From positions 76,745-140,744 of the forward strand of contig DATGMD010000010.1 of assembly GCA_035293805.1 (NCBI GenBank): a stretch of DNA of 64,000 nucleotides. The letters run 5' to 3'. The first letter of the stretch is position 1. Each line of letters begins with the position of its first letter. Below, piece by piece: positions 16,780 to 24,806 of this stretch. A program made the translations under genes and the position numbers. The DNA comes from JAJPHF01 sp035293805. GTDB taxonomy: Bacteria > Chloroflexota > UBA6077 > JAJPHF01. The notes beneath the pieces are model-generated. The model ran no database searches, was not told the DNA's origin, and saw nothing but the letters and a program-made list of their open reading frames with translations.

Positions 16780-16842
16780 TACCAAGCAACGTCGCGTGCT
16801 TGCTGCCCGCAACTCACCACGCCGACGAAGGGAGCGCCGCCC

Positions 16843-17556
16843 ATGCCACGCGCCGACGGCCGCGAGCCCGATCAGCTTCGCCCAGTCCGGCTGCAGCCGG
16901 GCTTCCTGTCCCAGCATCCGGCGAACTGCCTGGTGACGATGGGCAACACCTGGGTGCTGTGCGCCGCGACCGTGCGCGAGCAAGTACCGCCGTTTCTCGA
17001 GGGCCGCAACCGCGGCTGGGTGACCGCCGAGTACAGCATGCTGCCGCCCTCGACACCTGACCGCGTGCCGCGCGAGCGCCAGGCCAGCGGCCGCAGCCAG
17101 GAGATCAGCCGCCTGGTCGGCCGCAGCCTGCGCGCCGCCGTCGACGCCGCGCTGCTCGGGCCGCGCACTATTACCGTCGACTGCGACGTGCTCCAGGCCG
17201 ATGGCGGCACCCGCACCGCTGCGGTCACGGGCGGCTACGTGGCACTGGCGCTAGCGATCCGGCACCTGGCCGCCGCGGGTCTGGCCGACACGCGGGCGCT
17301 GCGGTGGGCGGTAGCGGCCGTGAGCGTTGGGGTGGTCGCTGACGTGCCCGTGCTCGACCTGCCCTACCAGGAGGACGCTCGCGCCGACATGGATATGAAC
17401 GTCGTGATGACCGACGGCGGCGAGCTAGTCGAAGTACAGGCGACCGCCGAGGGCCGGCCCTGCCCGCGCGCGGCCTTCACCACACTGCTCGACCTCGCCG
17501 CGAAGGGTATCGGCGAGCTACTAGCCGCCCAGCGGCAGGCGCTCGGCCTAGCATGA
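16843..17556 (+). CDS. rph: Ribonuclease PH
   Basis: 237 residues from ATG 16843, with AAGGGAG upstream. RNase PH is a phosphate-dependent 3'-5' exoribonuclease that trims tRNA 3' tails. The signature RADGREPDQLRPV begins the protein; GRNRGWVTAEYSMLPPSTPD, RSQEISRLVGRSLRAAVD, ITVDCDVLQADGGTRTAAVT and the phosphate/metal region LDLPYQEDARADMDMNVVMT are all present. The length matches the hexameric enzyme. The often-linked rdgB is not present downstream; instead a tRNA-Asp gene follows 120 bases later on the same strand, which fits its role in tRNA maturation. Confidence 0.95.
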   Translation: MPRADGREPDQLRPVRLQPGFLSQHPANCLVTMGNTWVLCAATVREQVPPFLEGRNRGWVTAEYSMLPPSTPDRVPRERQASGRSQEISRLVGRSLRAAVDAALLGPRTITVDCDVLQADGGTRTAAVTGGYVALALAIRHLAAAGLADTRALRWAVAAVSVGVVADVPVLDLPYQEDARADMDMNVVMTDGGELVEVQATAEGRPCPRAAFTTLLDLAAKGIGELLAAQRQALGLA

Positions 17557-17635
17557 CCCGCATGGCGCTCGTCGGCTGCCGTGCTCGCTCCGTGGCTCCA
17601 ATGCCAGGCCGGCCGCTGCCCGGCGGGCGGACGAG

Positions 17636-17665
17636 TTTGCCGGCTCGGCGCCGATATGGTAGGAT
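17636..17665 (+). promoter_or_regulatory. tRNA-Asp promoter
   Basis: TGGTAGGAT (17657-17665), an extended -10, lies 12 bases before the mature tRNA 5' end; TTTGCC at 17636-17641 is a weak -35 with an 18-base spacer. Confidence 0.5.
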
Positions 17666-17676
17666 CATGGGTGCGA

Positions 17677-17750
17677 GGGCTCGTGGTGTAGCGGCCTAAC
17701 ATGCGGCCCTGTCAAGGCCGAGATCGGGGGTTCGAATCCCCTCGAGCCCG
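17677..17750 (+). tRNA. tRNA-Asp (anticodon GTC)
   Basis: The cloverleaf can be folded by eye. Acceptor GGGCTCG (17677-17683) pairs with CGAGCCC (17743-17749), with G as discriminator. The anticodon arm is CGGCC-CTGTCAA-GGCCG with GTC in the loop. The T arm is GGGGG-TTCGAAT-CCCCT with one G-U pair. CCA is not encoded. The 3' end, from the T stem into the flank (17727-17752), is duplicated at 30523-30548, which suggests that this gene was an integration site. Confidence 0.95.
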
Positions 17751-17752
17751 CC
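17727..17752 (+). repeat. Left attachment-like repeat (tRNA-Asp 3' end)
   Basis: These 26 bases, from the T stem to 2 bases past the tRNA, recur exactly at 30523-30548 in the same orientation. Beyond the exact match both copies continue with similar bases (GTGCAACGC here, CTGCAAACGC there). Duplication of a tRNA 3' end at the far boundary is the classic mark of an integrated element. Confidence 0.7.
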
Positions 17753-17769
17753 CGTGCAACGCTGGGTTG

Positions 17770-17797
17770 ACGCCTCCGCAGAAACCTGCGGGGGCGT
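17770..17797 (+). terminator. Terminator-like hairpin after tRNA-Asp
   Basis: ACGCCTCCGCAG pairs with CTGCGGGGGCGT (one G-U pair), loop AAAC, 20 bases after the tRNA. The following TGTCGTG is only weakly T-rich. Confidence 0.55.
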
Positions 17798-17846
17798 TGT
17801 CGTGCTGGGCGCCCGCAGGCGCGCGTCAAGCGCGAACAAGGGCAGG

Positions 17847-17960
17847 CTATTCCGGCCGCAGGATCGTGCGGACCGCGTGGCCGTCGTCGATCACGATCTC
17901 CTCGAACAGCGTCGCGGCCCGCTGGTTCCGCTGCTTGGGCATGGCATCCGCGCATGCCGC
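17847..17960 (-). pseudogene. C-terminal remnant of a serine recombinase
   Basis: On the minus strand the frame ending at 17847 reads ADAMPKQRNQRAATLFEE, then IVIDDGHAVRTILRPE and a stop. This closely follows the usual end of large serine recombinases (W-A-DATPEQRN-RLAR-LFEE-V-IDG-VVAVRPRPE). Upstream in the frame the sequence loses this character, and no resolvase catalytic domain or zinc ribbon is found, so only the last 35-40 codons of a former gene survive. Position matters: it lies directly inside the tRNA-Asp end of the putative island, where an integrase is expected. Identification rests on pattern memory and needs a profile search. Confidence 0.5.
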
Positions 17961-18142
17961 GGGCACGTCGTCCGCGCAGATGGAGGCCGCCACCATCCGC
18001 ACGGTGTTCGTCCAGCCGGCCGCCGCGGCCGCCCGGGCGAGTGGCGGCGAGGCGTGGACTGCTTCCGCGGTCGGTTCCCACGGCTCGCGGCCTTGCTCGG
18101 CGAGGGGGAAGCGGACGGGCTCGCCTGCTGCGCCGAGTAGAG

Positions 18143-19054
18143 TCACACTAGCCCACCAGCGAGGTGCGGCGCGCACGCCTCGCGCAGGCGGCTTAGCGCC
18201 TGTTGGAGCAGCGGCGACCAGTGGTGTCCCCGTCGATATACCAGCTCGTACTGCACCAGAAGCGGCGCGTGGTCCCAGTGCAGCTCGCGGAGGGCTCCCT
18301 GCGCGAGATCCGTCACGACGGTGCTGCGGATCACGATCCCGATGCCTACCCCGTCGCGCGTGGCCTGGCGGATGGAATCGGCATCGGTCAGCTCCATCGC
18401 CACGGCGTAGCCGGCCACCCCGCTCGACGCGAGCAGCGCATCGATGATGGTGCGGTGCACCGTGCCCGGCAAGCCGGTCACGAAGCGGTGCTGGAGTATG
18501 TCCGCGGGCGTCACGCGTGGCACACGGGCCAGTGGATGCGCGGGTGGCACGGCCAGGATGACCTCCGCCCGCAGCAGCGGCTCGTGCACCAGCCCCGGTA
18601 CTGGCCCGGCGCTCAGAACGCACCCGAAATCACATTGTCCCTGCAGAACCAGCTCGCGCACGCGCTCGAGCGCATCGACTGTAATCGTGCAGTGAACGGA
18701 TGGGTACTGCCGCACGAACGCGCCGAGGAGCTGGGTCATGAGCAGGGCAGCAGTTCCGATGCTCGCCCCCACTGCAATCCGCCCACGGTTGCCCTCTTGG
18801 ATCTCGGCAAACGCTCGGTAGACATCCTGAGCGCCGCTGAGCGTTTGCACGGCATAAGCGTAGAGTACTTCGCCGGCTTCGGTCGGGACGACACGACGGG
18901 CGCGCCGCTGCAATAGCCGCACTCCGACCTCTTCCTCGAGCGCGCGGAGCCGCATACTCACGCCGGCCGGGCTCATCACCAGCTGCCGCGCGGCGGCGAC
19001 GATGCCCCCCGTTTCCACTACCGCGCGGAACACGGCCAGGCGGTGGAGGTTCAT
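18143..19054 (-). CDS. LysR family transcriptional regulator
   Basis: 303 residues. The N-terminal winged helix-turn-helix is typical (MNLHRLAVFRAVVETGGIVA, AARQLVMSPAGVSMRLRALE, VRLLQRRARRVVPTEAGEVL). The effector-binding domain from about residue 90 starts GRIAVGASIGTAALLMTQLL and includes CDFGCVLSAG and DADSIRQATRDGVGIGIV, as in CysB/CbbR-like regulators. It is divergent from the bicupin dioxygenase gene, the usual arrangement for a LysR activator of an aromatic-degradation operon. The shared intergenic region holds a palindrome whose half-sites overlap both -35 elements, so autoregulation is likely. The inducer is presumably a pathway compound; it cannot be named from the sequence. Confidence 0.92.
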   Translation of the reverse strand: MNLHRLAVFRAVVETGGIVAAARQLVMSPAGVSMRLRALEEEVGVRLLQRRARRVVPTEAGEVLYAYAVQTLSGAQDVYRAFAEIQEGNRGRIAVGASIGTAALLMTQLLGAFVRQYPSVHCTITVDALERVRELVLQGQCDFGCVLSAGPVPGLVHEPLLRAEVILAVPPAHPLARVPRVTPADILQHRFVTGLPGTVHRTIIDALLASSGVAGYAVAMELTDADSIRQATRDGVGIGIVIRSTVVTDLAQGALRELHWDHAPLLVQYELVYRRGHHWSPLLQQALSRLREACAPHLAGGLV

Positions 19055-19088
19055 TCACCGACTCCAGATTCACGTTTGCGTGAAATCA

Positions 19089-19135
19089 GGTCAATCATAG
19101 CGTTTATTGACATGAAAGCAAGTCCGCAGTACAGT
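19089..19135. promoter_or_regulatory. Divergent LysR-controlled promoter and operator
   Basis: GTCAAT-N10-ATTGAC (19090-19111) is a perfect dyad. Its right arm forms the consensus -35 TTGACA (19107-19112), followed after 17 bases by TACAGT (19130-19135) toward the dioxygenase gene. Its left arm on the other strand is TTGACC (minus, 19094-19089), a possible -35 for the regulator gene, with only a weak -10. A regulator dimer on this dyad would contact both promoters. Confidence 0.65.
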
Positions 19136-19234
19136 GGCCGCGAGCGCGGGTTCAGGCAGTGAGTGCACTATCGTCCGCACCGGGGCGGGCAGCGTCAGGT
19201 GGTGGGACATTGCAGTCGCGTTCGGGAGACGACC

Positions 19235-20356
19235 ATGCAGACGACCGAAGTCCCAAGCGCACAGGCCGCGCAAGCGCACGACGCTGCGCTGGAGCAGCTT
19301 CACGCCGACATGGCGAAGGGCCATGCCCTGCCCACCTGGGTATACGTGTCGAAGTTCGTCACGCGCGAGCCGGTGGCCGGCTATCGCCCCTACCTCTGGA
19401 AATGGGATCTGTTCCACGGCTTCCTGATGCGGGCCGGCGAGCTGGTCACGCCGGAGCGCGGCGGCGAGCGCCGCTCGATGGAGCACCTCAACCCCGACCT
19501 GGCCTCTGTGTACAGCACGAGCCACACGATCGGCACCGCCTTCCAGCTCGTGCGGCCCGGCGAGGTCGCGCCCGCCCACCGCCACACGGCGGCCGCGATC
19601 CGCTTCGTCGTACAGGGCGGCGGTGGGGAGGTGTACACCGCGGTGCAGGGGGAGAAGCTCCTCATGGAGGAGAGCGACCTCATCCTCACGCCCCGCTGGA
19701 CCTGGCACGACCACGCCAACCAGACCGGCCGCGACATCATCTGGCTGGATGCGCTGGATTACCCCCTCGTGAATCTCCTCCGTACGAGCTTCTTCGAGCC
19801 GTATCCGACAGAGCGCCAGCTACTCACCAAGCCAGTCCACTTCACGGCGCAGCGGGTTGGCCTGGCCCGGCCCGCCGAGCAATACCCCGAGGACGTGCCT
19901 ATCGTCCGCTACGCCTGGGCCGATACCGCTCCGATCCTCGAATCGCTGCGGGACTCCGAGGGCAGCCCGTACGACGGCATCCTGCTCGACTACGTCAACC
20001 CGTTCACCTCCGGCCCTACGCTGCCGACGCTCGGCTGCCACATACAGATGCTGCGGCCGGGCGAGCACACGCGCAGCCACCGCGCGACGACCAGCACGGT
20101 GTACCTGGTAACGCGCGGCCAGGGGTATAGCGTTATCGCCGGGCAGCGTTTCGACTGGGCCAAGGGGGACGTCTTCGTGGTGCCACCGTGGACCTGGCAT
20201 GAGCACGCGAACCAGGCAGTGGGCGACAGCCTGCTGTTCTCGGTCACCGACCGGCCGGTCCTCGACGCCTTCGGCCACTACCGCGAGGAAGCGCTGACGG
20301 CGAACGACGGGCACCAAGAGATCACGTCGGTCTTCGAGCCCCTGACCCGGGTGTAG
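19235..20356 (+). CDS. Bicupin ring-cleavage dioxygenase, gentisate 1,2-dioxygenase family
   Basis: 373 residues from ATG 19235 (GGAGACG upstream; an earlier in-frame start at 19163 is unsupported). Two cupin domains are visible. The N-terminal one has PGEVAPAHRHTAAAIRFVVQ with H115 and H117, and TPRWTWHDHANQ with H158, matching the iron site of gentisate dioxygenases. IIWLDALDYPLVNLL is also typical of that family. The C-terminal cupin repeats the pattern (PGEHTRSHRATT, PPWTWHEHANQ). Relatives cleave gentisate, salicylate, 5-aminosalicylate or 1-hydroxy-2-naphthoate between the hydroxyl- and carboxyl-bearing carbons. No maleylpyruvate isomerase or hydrolase is nearby. RidA and amidohydrolase genes follow, which hints at an amino-substituted substrate; that is inference. 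Confidence 0.85.
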   Translation: MQTTEVPSAQAAQAHDAALEQLHADMAKGHALPTWVYVSKFVTREPVAGYRPYLWKWDLFHGFLMRAGELVTPERGGERRSMEHLNPDLASVYSTSHTIGTAFQLVRPGEVAPAHRHTAAAIRFVVQGGGGEVYTAVQGEKLLMEESDLILTPRWTWHDHANQTGRDIIWLDALDYPLVNLLRTSFFEPYPTERQLLTKPVHFTAQRVGLARPAEQYPEDVPIVRYAWADTAPILESLRDSEGSPYDGILLDYVNPFTSGPTLPTLGCHIQMLRPGEHTRSHRATTSTVYLVTRGQGYSVIAGQRFDWAKGDVFVVPPWTWHEHANQAVGDSLLFSVTDRPVLDAFGHYREEALTANDGHQEITSVFEPLTRV

Positions 20357-20483
20357 CGCGCCGGCCGTGCGCGCTGGCCCCGGCTGGCACGCCCGTGTCG
20401 CGTTCGGTTGGACTGCGCCGGGCGGGGCGAGGGGCTGCCCGTTCGCCAGGCACCCGAATCCCGCGCCGCGTGGAGGTAGTCAG

Positions 20484-20888
20484 ATGGAGCGGAGGTTCCT
20501 CAACCCCTCGGGAGCGCTCAACTCGCTGCCGCGCGGGTATTCCCACGTGGTCCGCGTCGACCAGCCGGGCGCCGTCGTCTACGTCGCCGGGCAGGGCCCG
20601 CTTGACGCGAACCTCGGGCTCGTCGGCGGGAACGATTTCGAGGCGCAGGTGCGCGCCACGTTCCAGAACATCCAGCGGTGTCTGGAGCTGGCCGGCGCGT
20701 CGTTCAACGACGTGGTCAAGATGAACGTCTACGTGACCGACATCAAGAGCCAGCAGTGGCCGTTCCGCAACGTGCGGGCCGAATTCATCAACACCGAGAA
20801 CCCGCCCGTCTCGACGATGGTCGAGGTCTCGCGGCTGGCCATCGACGGGATGATGGTCGAGGTCGACCTGGTGGCCGTCGTCCCGTAA
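20484..20888 (+). CDS. RidA/YjgF/RutC family enamine-imine deaminase
   Basis: 134 residues from ATG 20484, with GGAGG 9 bases upstream. Family features are FLNPSGALNSLPRGYSHVVR, VVYVAGQGPLDANLGLVGGN, DFEAQVRATFQNIQRCLELA, DVVKMNVYVTDIKSQQWPFR and ENPPVSTMVEVSRLAIDGMM, VEVDLVAVVP. RidA proteins hydrolyse reactive enamines and imines. Specialised members act in catabolism, for example 2-aminomuconate deaminase and RutC (3-aminoacrylate). The arginine before the final strand that binds the carboxylate in canonical RidA (usually R near residue 105) appears to be R in EVSRLAI. It is the second gene after the LysR-controlled promoter and is followed by an amidohydrolase 35 bases later, so a pathway-specific deaminase is plausible. 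Confidence 0.88.
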   Translation: MERRFLNPSGALNSLPRGYSHVVRVDQPGAVVYVAGQGPLDANLGLVGGNDFEAQVRATFQNIQRCLELAGASFNDVVKMNVYVTDIKSQQWPFRNVRAEFINTENPPVSTMVEVSRLAIDGMMVEVDLVAVVP

Positions 20889-20923
20889 GCGGCGCGGCGC
20901 GCCCAGCCGAAGGGGGAAACAGC

Positions 20924-22087
20924 ATGCTTCACGGGCACCGTGTCTTCGACGCCGACGCCCACGTGGTCGTCAGCCAGCGCGCGTGGGCCGACCTGCCCGA
21001 GCGCCTGCGCGCGCGCCGGCCGCGCCCCGTCCACGTCGAGGACGCCGAGGAGATGAGCGGCTACAAGACGTCGTGGTTCTGCGACGGGGTGGTGATCCCC
21101 CACCCCTGGGGCGAGCGCGCCCAGCCGGGCAACACCCCGCGCGGCTCCCTCGACCTCGAGACGTTCCCGGGCGTCGCCACGATGACCGACAGCCGCGTGA
21201 GCCTGATGCAGTTCGGGGGACAAGACCTCTCCGATCCCGACGAGCGCCTCAAGATCATGGACCAGATGGGCATCGACACGTCGGTGGTCTATCCGTCGAC
21301 CTTCTACGCCATCTGGACGACCGATCCGGAGCTGGAGGCGGCGCTCTACCGCTCGTACAACCGCTATGTTGGGAAAGCGTGTCAGTACAACGCGAAGCGG
21401 CTCAAGTTTAGCGGGCTGTTGCCGCTGCGGCACCCCGACGAGGCCTGCCGGGCGATTCGCGAGATGCGGGAGCTGGGCGCCGTCGCGGCCATCACCTTCA
21501 GCACCGCGGGCGAGCGACTGCTCTCCGACCCGGCGTTCAGCCCCGTGTTCGACGAGCTGACCCGCGCCCGCCTGCCGCTGTGCATCCACTTCGGCGCCAG
21601 CTATCCGCCGCTCTGGAACCTCGCGCGCACCATGTACATGGGCAACATCCTGAGCATGTCGGTGCCCGTATTCATGGCCTTCTTCGCCATCACGGCCGGC
21701 GGGCTGCTGGACCGCTACCCCGACCTGAAGGTCGCGTTCCTTGAATTCGGCTCAGAATGGGTCCTCTACGCGGTACCGCGGATGGACAACTACCTGACGC
21801 AGGCCAAGACGAACGGGCTGCCGTACGCCACCGACGTACCCGTGAGGATGATCGAGGACTACGCGCGGTCGGGTAACATCTACGTCGCCTGTGAGGCCGA
21901 GGACCGCGTCCTGCCCCAGGAGATCGAGTGCATCGGCGAGGACCAGATCCTGTTCGCCTCCGACATCCCCCATCCCGAGATGCGAGAGAACGCCGCCGCG
22001 GAGATCCTGGAGCGCAACGACCTGACAGACATACAGAAGCGGAAGATCTTGTGGGACAACGCGGCTCGCTTCTTCGGGGAGCCGTAG
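20924..22087 (+). CDS. Amidohydrolase family protein (ACMSD-like), first copy
   Basis: 387 residues from ATG 20924, with AAGGGGGAA upstream. It is a TIM-barrel amidohydrolase_2 protein: VFDADAHVVV at the N-terminus carries the first metal-binding region, ARLPLCIHFGASYPPLWNLA contains the barrel histidine, DRYPDLKVAFLEFGSEWV follows, and ILFASDIPHPEM holds the conserved aspartate. This subgroup includes 2-amino-3-carboxymuconate-6-semialdehyde decarboxylase, gamma-resorcylate decarboxylase and uncharacterised hydrolases. The usual HxH of strand 1 reads AHV here, as in many uncharacterised relatives. Placed between RidA and a binding protein, it may decarboxylate or hydrolyse a ring-cleavage product. 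The exact reaction is unknown. Confidence 0.82.
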   Translation: MLHGHRVFDADAHVVVSQRAWADLPERLRARRPRPVHVEDAEEMSGYKTSWFCDGVVIPHPWGERAQPGNTPRGSLDLETFPGVATMTDSRVSLMQFGGQDLSDPDERLKIMDQMGIDTSVVYPSTFYAIWTTDPELEAALYRSYNRYVGKACQYNAKRLKFSGLLPLRHPDEACRAIREMRELGAVAAITFSTAGERLLSDPAFSPVFDELTRARLPLCIHFGASYPPLWNLARTMYMGNILSMSVPVFMAFFAITAGGLLDRYPDLKVAFLEFGSEWVLYAVPRMDNYLTQAKTNGLPYATDVPVRMIEDYARSGNIYVACEAEDRVLPQEIECIGEDQILFASDIPHPEMRENAAAEILERNDLTDIQKRKILWDNAARFFGEP

Positions 22088-22088
22088 G

Positions 22089-23243
22089 ATGCCCGCGCGG
22101 CCCACCCGCCGGCGCGCGCTCGCCCGGTCGCTTGTCGCGAGCCTCGCCGGCGCGCTCATCCTCATGACGCTCCTGGCATGCGCGCCAGCCGCCCAGCCGT
22201 CGGCTGCTGGACCGGCGTCGGCGGCCACCAGCGCGCCGCCGGCCGCGGTGCCCGCGGCGAGCAGCTTGGCCGCTCAGGACGCGGCGCCGGCGCCGAGCGC
22301 CGCGCTCCAGACGGTCACTATCGGCGTGATCAACACGATCGCCGACGCGCCCTTCTACCTTGCGGACAAGCGGGGCTACTTCCGCGAGGCGGGCATCCAG
22401 CCCGAGATGCAGGTCTTCCAGAGCGGCGCGCTGATGATCGCGCCACTGAGCGCCGACCAGCTCGACGTGGTCGGCGGCGGCGCGCTCTCCGCCGGCCTGT
22501 ACAACGCCGTGGGGCGGAACATCAACCTCCACATCGTCTCGGGGCACTATGGCGAGGACGGCTCGATCGCCTCCGTACTGCGCAAAGACCTGGTCGACAG
22601 CGGGCGGGTGAAGAGCGTCGCCGACTTCAAGGGGCTGAAGCTCCAGCTCGCGGCCGAGTGCATAGAGCCGGAGGTGTCGGCGGCTCAGTACCTGGCGACG
22701 GGCGGGCTGACGATGAACGACGTGGAAACGGTCTACATGGCGTTTGGCGACGTGCCGGCGGCCATCGCCAACGGCAGCCTCGACGTGGCCAACCCCCCGG
22801 AGCCCCTCCCGATCCTGATGGAGGGCAACGGCACCGGTGTGATCCTGCACCGTTACGAGACCAACCGCCAGCTCGCGGTCATGCTCTACTCGCCCGCCTT
22901 CTCCAGCAGGAAGGAGCTGGCCACCGGCTTCATGGAGGCGGTCCTGCGGGGCAAGCGCGACTACTACAACGCGCTGTTCGGCGACCGGCGCGACCGCGAC
23001 GAAGTGATCCAGATCATGATCGACACCACCCCCGTGAAGCAGCGCGCGCTCTACGACCAGATCGTGCTGCCGCGCGTGGACCCGAACGGCGACCTCAACC
23101 GTGCGAGCATGGCCGAGGACCAAGAGTACTACCTGGCCAAAGGCTGCCAGCCGCAGCGCATCGACCTCGCACGGGCGATCGACACCAGCTTTCTGGACGC
23201 TGCGCTGGAGCGGCTCGGGCGTTACCAGGGTGGCTCGCCCTAA
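22089..23243 (+). CDS. ABC-type substrate-binding lipoprotein (NMT1/SsuA-like), first copy
   Basis: 384 residues, starting 1 base after the previous stop. The signal peptide has RRRALARS, a hydrophobic core and the lipobox LLAC with C31, followed by an A/P/S-rich linker to about residue 70. The mature part shows TVTIGVINTIADAPFYLADK, GYFREAGIQPEMQVFQSGAL, PLSADQLDVVGGGALSAGLY and FGDVPAAIANGSLDVA, typical of nitrate/sulfonate/taurine/THI5-like binding proteins. It is a paralogue of the proteins at 24807 and 29223: all share the R/Q-DEVI or related C-terminal helix and the DPNG segment in two copies. No permease or ATPase gene is present in the window, so the transport partner must lie elsewhere. 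Confidence 0.85.
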   Translation: MPARPTRRRALARSLVASLAGALILMTLLACAPAAQPSAAGPASAATSAPPAAVPAASSLAAQDAAPAPSAALQTVTIGVINTIADAPFYLADKRGYFREAGIQPEMQVFQSGALMIAPLSADQLDVVGGGALSAGLYNAVGRNINLHIVSGHYGEDGSIASVLRKDLVDSGRVKSVADFKGLKLQLAAECIEPEVSAAQYLATGGLTMNDVETVYMAFGDVPAAIANGSLDVANPPEPLPILMEGNGTGVILHRYETNRQLAVMLYSPAFSSRKELATGFMEAVLRGKRDYYNALFGDRRDRDEVIQIMIDTTPVKQRALYDQIVLPRVDPNGDLNRASMAEDQEYYLAKGCQPQRIDLARAIDTSFLDAALERLGRYQGGSP

Positions 23244-23256
23244 GCCGTGGATGCCC

Positions 23257-23293
23257 GCTTGCACGATTCACCCTACGGGTGAATCGTGCAAGC
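23257..23293. terminator. Perfect 17-bp hairpin after the first binding-protein gene
   Basis: GCTTGCACGATTCACCC at 23257-23273 and its exact complement at 23277-23293 enclose a 3-base loop (TAC). It begins 14 bases after the stop. No T-run follows, so it may be a tail-less terminator or an mRNA 3'-end stabiliser between two parts of the island operon. Confidence 0.55.
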
Positions 23294-23352
23294 GGCGACT
23301 GACGGAATGAGGGCGCATAACCGCCATCCCGAAGCAGTGAGGAGGCTAGCCG

Positions 23353-24492
23353 ATGGAGCGCCGGGAGTATCGCGCGATCGACTGCGACGGCCACGTGCTG
23401 GAGCCGCCGGGCATGTGGGAGCGGTACATCGACACGGAGTACAAGCCGCAGGCCCCGAAGATCATTCAGGACGGCGCGGGCATCGAGTGGCTCCTGGTTG
23501 AGGGACGGCTGATGCCGAAGGCGTCGGGCCGCGCGCGGGGCAAGACCGATGGCCTCAACCTGAGCCCGACCCAGGGCTACACGGCGCGGCCGGCGGGCGC
23601 TTTCGATCCGAAGCGGCGCCTCCAGGATCTCGACGCGCTCGGCATCGAGGCGGCCGTGCTGCTCCCCACTCAGGGGCTTGGGATCGGCGGGGTGCGCGAC
23701 CCGAAGCTCGCGGCGGCGCTCTGCAAAGCCTACAACACCTGGGCGGCCGAGTATTGCAGCATCGCGCCCGATCGCCTGATCGGCGTGGCCGTCGTGCCGC
23801 TGCAGGACGTGGACGCCAGCATCCGCGAACTGGAGCGCGCCGTCAAGGAGTACGGCTTCAAGGCCGTGTCGGTCCGGCCCAACCCGTACTGGGTGCGCGA
23901 GGGCACGCGCACTCTCGACAACCCCGCGCTCGACCCCTTCTACGCGGCCGTGGCGGACCTCGGCGTGCCGCTGATGATCCACGAGGGGACGGGCGTCAAC
24001 ATGCCGACGGCCGGCGCCGACCGCTTCGACGTCTTCTTCTTCACACACATGGTGGCCCATCCGTTCGAGCAGATGCTCGCCTCGCTGTCGCTGATCGGCG
24101 GCGGCGCGCTGGAGCGGCACCCGAACTTGCGCCCGGTGTTCCTCGAGTCGGGCTGCTCGTGGCTGCACTACTGGCTCTGGCGCATGGATGAGCACTACGA
24201 GAAGCGCGGCCGGGAGGTACCATGGCTGCGGCAGAAGCCCTCGGACTACTTCCGCCGCCAGTGCGCCATCTCCTGCGACCCCGACGAGCCGAACATCGCC
24301 ACCACGGTCGAGTACGTGGGTGCCGAGTGCTTCGTGTTCGCCACCGACTACGCCCACTGGGATGGCGTGGCCGATCCGGTCGCCGAGTTTCTAGAGCACA
24401 GCACGCTGCCTGACAGCGTGAACCGCCTGATCCTGCGCGAGAATGCCGGTCGTTTGCTGCGCCTGCCCTCGGTCGTCGGCAGCGGGGTCTAA
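23353..24492 (+). CDS. Amidohydrolase family protein (ACMSD-like), second copy
   Basis: 379 residues from ATG 23353, preceded by GAGGAGG at good spacing. The N-terminus YRAIDCDGHVLEPPGMWERY is characteristic of a large uncharacterised amidohydrolase_2 subgroup. LDALGIEAAVLLPTQGLGIG, LGVPLMIHEGTGVN (metal histidine), FLESGCSWLHYWLWRMDEHY and CFVFATDYAHWDG (conserved aspartate) complete the barrel. Overall similarity to the copy at 20924 is low, so they probably do different steps or act on different intermediates. It is separated from upstream genes by a perfect hairpin and followed by another, so it may be transcribed or processed as its own unit. The substrate is unknown. Confidence 0.82.
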   Translation: MERREYRAIDCDGHVLEPPGMWERYIDTEYKPQAPKIIQDGAGIEWLLVEGRLMPKASGRARGKTDGLNLSPTQGYTARPAGAFDPKRRLQDLDALGIEAAVLLPTQGLGIGGVRDPKLAAALCKAYNTWAAEYCSIAPDRLIGVAVVPLQDVDASIRELERAVKEYGFKAVSVRPNPYWVREGTRTLDNPALDPFYAAVADLGVPLMIHEGTGVNMPTAGADRFDVFFFTHMVAHPFEQMLASLSLIGGGALERHPNLRPVFLESGCSWLHYWLWRMDEHYEKRGREVPWLRQKPSDYFRRQCAISCDPDEPNIATTVEYVGAECFVFATDYAHWDGVADPVAEFLEHSTLPDSVNRLILRENAGRLLRLPSVVGSGV

Positions 24493-24505
24493 GCTGACTC
24501 ACCAG

Positions 24506-24546
24506 GTTAGCACAGCGGTCTGACGTTGCCAGACCGCTGTGCTAAC
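24506..24546. terminator. Perfect 17-bp hairpin after the second amidohydrolase gene
   Basis: GTTAGCACAGCGGTCTG at 24506-24522 pairs exactly with 24530-24546 around a 7-base loop (ACGTTGC), 13 bases after the stop. There is no T-run. The remaining bases up to 24806 hold no other recognisable element. Confidence 0.55.
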
Positions 24547-24806
24547 GCATCGGCCACGACCGCCTCCTCGTCAGCGCGAGACGCGTGCAGCCGGAGAGAC
24601 AACAGGCGATGGTACCGCTCCCTAGAGCAGCTAGCGCTCGACCGTGCGGGGCCTGTCATCGTCTGCTGCGATCAGCGTTCGTCGGACCGTTGTTGGGCTT
24701 GATGGCCGTTGGGTGTGCGGGTGGTCACACTCCCCCGCCGCCCTCAAAGCCCCCGTCGTCCTTACGGCGTGGAGCGCCGCCCCAACCTGCAGGGGAAGTT
24801 GCCGGT

